Shown: positions 14,367 through 14,579 of the stretch, in pieces
Numbering within the stretch: position 1 is the stretch's first letter
Layout: the number at the start of each line of letters is the position of its first letter
NCBI GenBank assembly: GCA_965178525.1
Contig: CBCXVS010000206.1
Span: 1-14,579, forward strand
Source: CBCXVS01 sp965178525
GTDB taxonomy: Bacteria; Tectomicrobia; Entotheonellia; Entotheonellales; Entotheonellaceae
Direction of reading: 5' to 3'
DNA: 14,579 nucleotides
The notes under the pieces: generated by a model
What the model was told of the DNA's origin: nothing
Database searches by the model: none
Seen by the model: the letters and a program-made list of their open reading frames with translations, nothing else
Position numbers and translations under genes: made by a program

Positions 14367-14579
14367 CTATAAGGCTTCTTGCCAAGCTTCTAACATCACC
14401 GTAGCGCCCTTCCACTCCATCCAGTCTTCCTCATCTTCCATTGAAGCCTTACCTTTCAGGAGGCTTCTGTGCTGTTCTAGACCGAAGTTCCTCCCGTGAT
14501 TCGCGACAACTTGTTGAAATAAAAACTCAAAAGCCTGAAACGAATTGACCTTTGTTCCCATGTAAATCGCAAAATTTTC
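14367..14579 (-). CDS. Small protein upstream of tumE, candidate antitoxin; 5' end may lie outside the window
   Basis: An ATG at 14561 gives 64 residues (MGTKVNSFQAFEFLFQQVV... WKGATVMLEAWQEAL), but no ribosome site is visible before it. The frame stays open to the window edge (ENFAIY precedes the Met), so the gene may begin further upstream. It is helical and acidic in its C-terminal third (MEDEEDWMEWKGATVMLEA). Position directly before tumE suggests an antitoxin, but I do not recognise the family. Its 5' part (14477-14551) is the part duplicated in inverted form at 1-76. The two copies differ by one C, so the reading frame after VVA is uncertain: one copy reads NHGRNFG, the other ESREELRS. 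An indel error in one of them is possible. Confidence 0.6.
   Translation of the reverse strand, partial: ENFAIYMGTKVNSFQAFEFLFQQVVANHGRNFGLEQHRSLLKGKASMEDEEDWMEWKGATVMLEAWQEAL
14477..14551 (-). repeat. Right copy of the long inverted repeat
   Basis: This 75-base segment is the reverse complement of 1-76 with one substitution and one single-base gap. Identity ends sharply at CTAG on the inner side. The outer side reaches base 1 of the window, so the true extent is unknown. Confidence 0.8.

Overview
The window looks like accessory chromosomal DNA from a Gram-negative bacterium. Evidence for this is two exported redox enzymes with Sec or Tat leaders, a membrane VWA protein of the BatA kind, a FabY-class ketoacyl synthase, and Shine-Dalgarno sites of the AGGAGG type. 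By eye the base composition is moderately GC-rich, with a more AT-rich island around 6.1-7.7 kb. I cannot place the organism reliably. FabY-like synthases are best known from gammaproteobacteria, but an uncultured lineage such as Tectomicrobia or Nitrospirota would also fit. No tRNA, rRNA, CRISPR array or complete insertion sequence was seen.

Layout. (a) 1-260: a fragment of a small gene that reappears inverted at the far right end, then a perfect hairpin. (b) 257-3137: a broken minus-strand PQQ dehydrogenase, divergent from a VWA (BatA/MxaC/MxaL-like) gene. (c) 3263-4374: a Tat-exported intradiol dioxygenase converging on a glyoxalase/VOC protein across a hairpin terminator. (d) 4614-5767: a two-gene operon for a split TPP-dependent 2-oxoacid decarboxylase of the sulfopyruvate/phosphonopyruvate type, with a good sigma70 promoter. 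(e) 5806-8321: a small orphan antitoxin-like gene, a secreted protein of unnamed family carrying a frameshift, a large nested hairpin with GGGGTCA repeats, and a hicBA pair. (f) 8522-11558: a GlxA-type AraC regulator divergent from a FabY-type ketoacyl-ACP synthase, with repeated GACATAT sites between them. (g) 11841-13873: a PAS-PAS-HisKA-HATPase-REC hybrid kinase, frameshifted. (h) 13966-14561: a TumE-family toxin gene, frameshifted, after a small upstream gene that continues to or past the window edge.

How the parts may work together. Two divergent pairs suggest function. The VWA gene faces the quinoprotein, recalling VWA proteins of methanol dehydrogenase maturation clusters. The GlxA regulator faces fabY and probably controls it. 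The rest is a mixture of single metabolic genes and toxin-antitoxin pieces. Three genes (secreted protein, hybrid kinase, tumE) are each restored by one base, two of them at long homopolymer runs and the third possibly at a short A run. Assembly or read errors are therefore a serious alternative to real decay. The quinoprotein is different: it also appears to lack about 100 internal residues.
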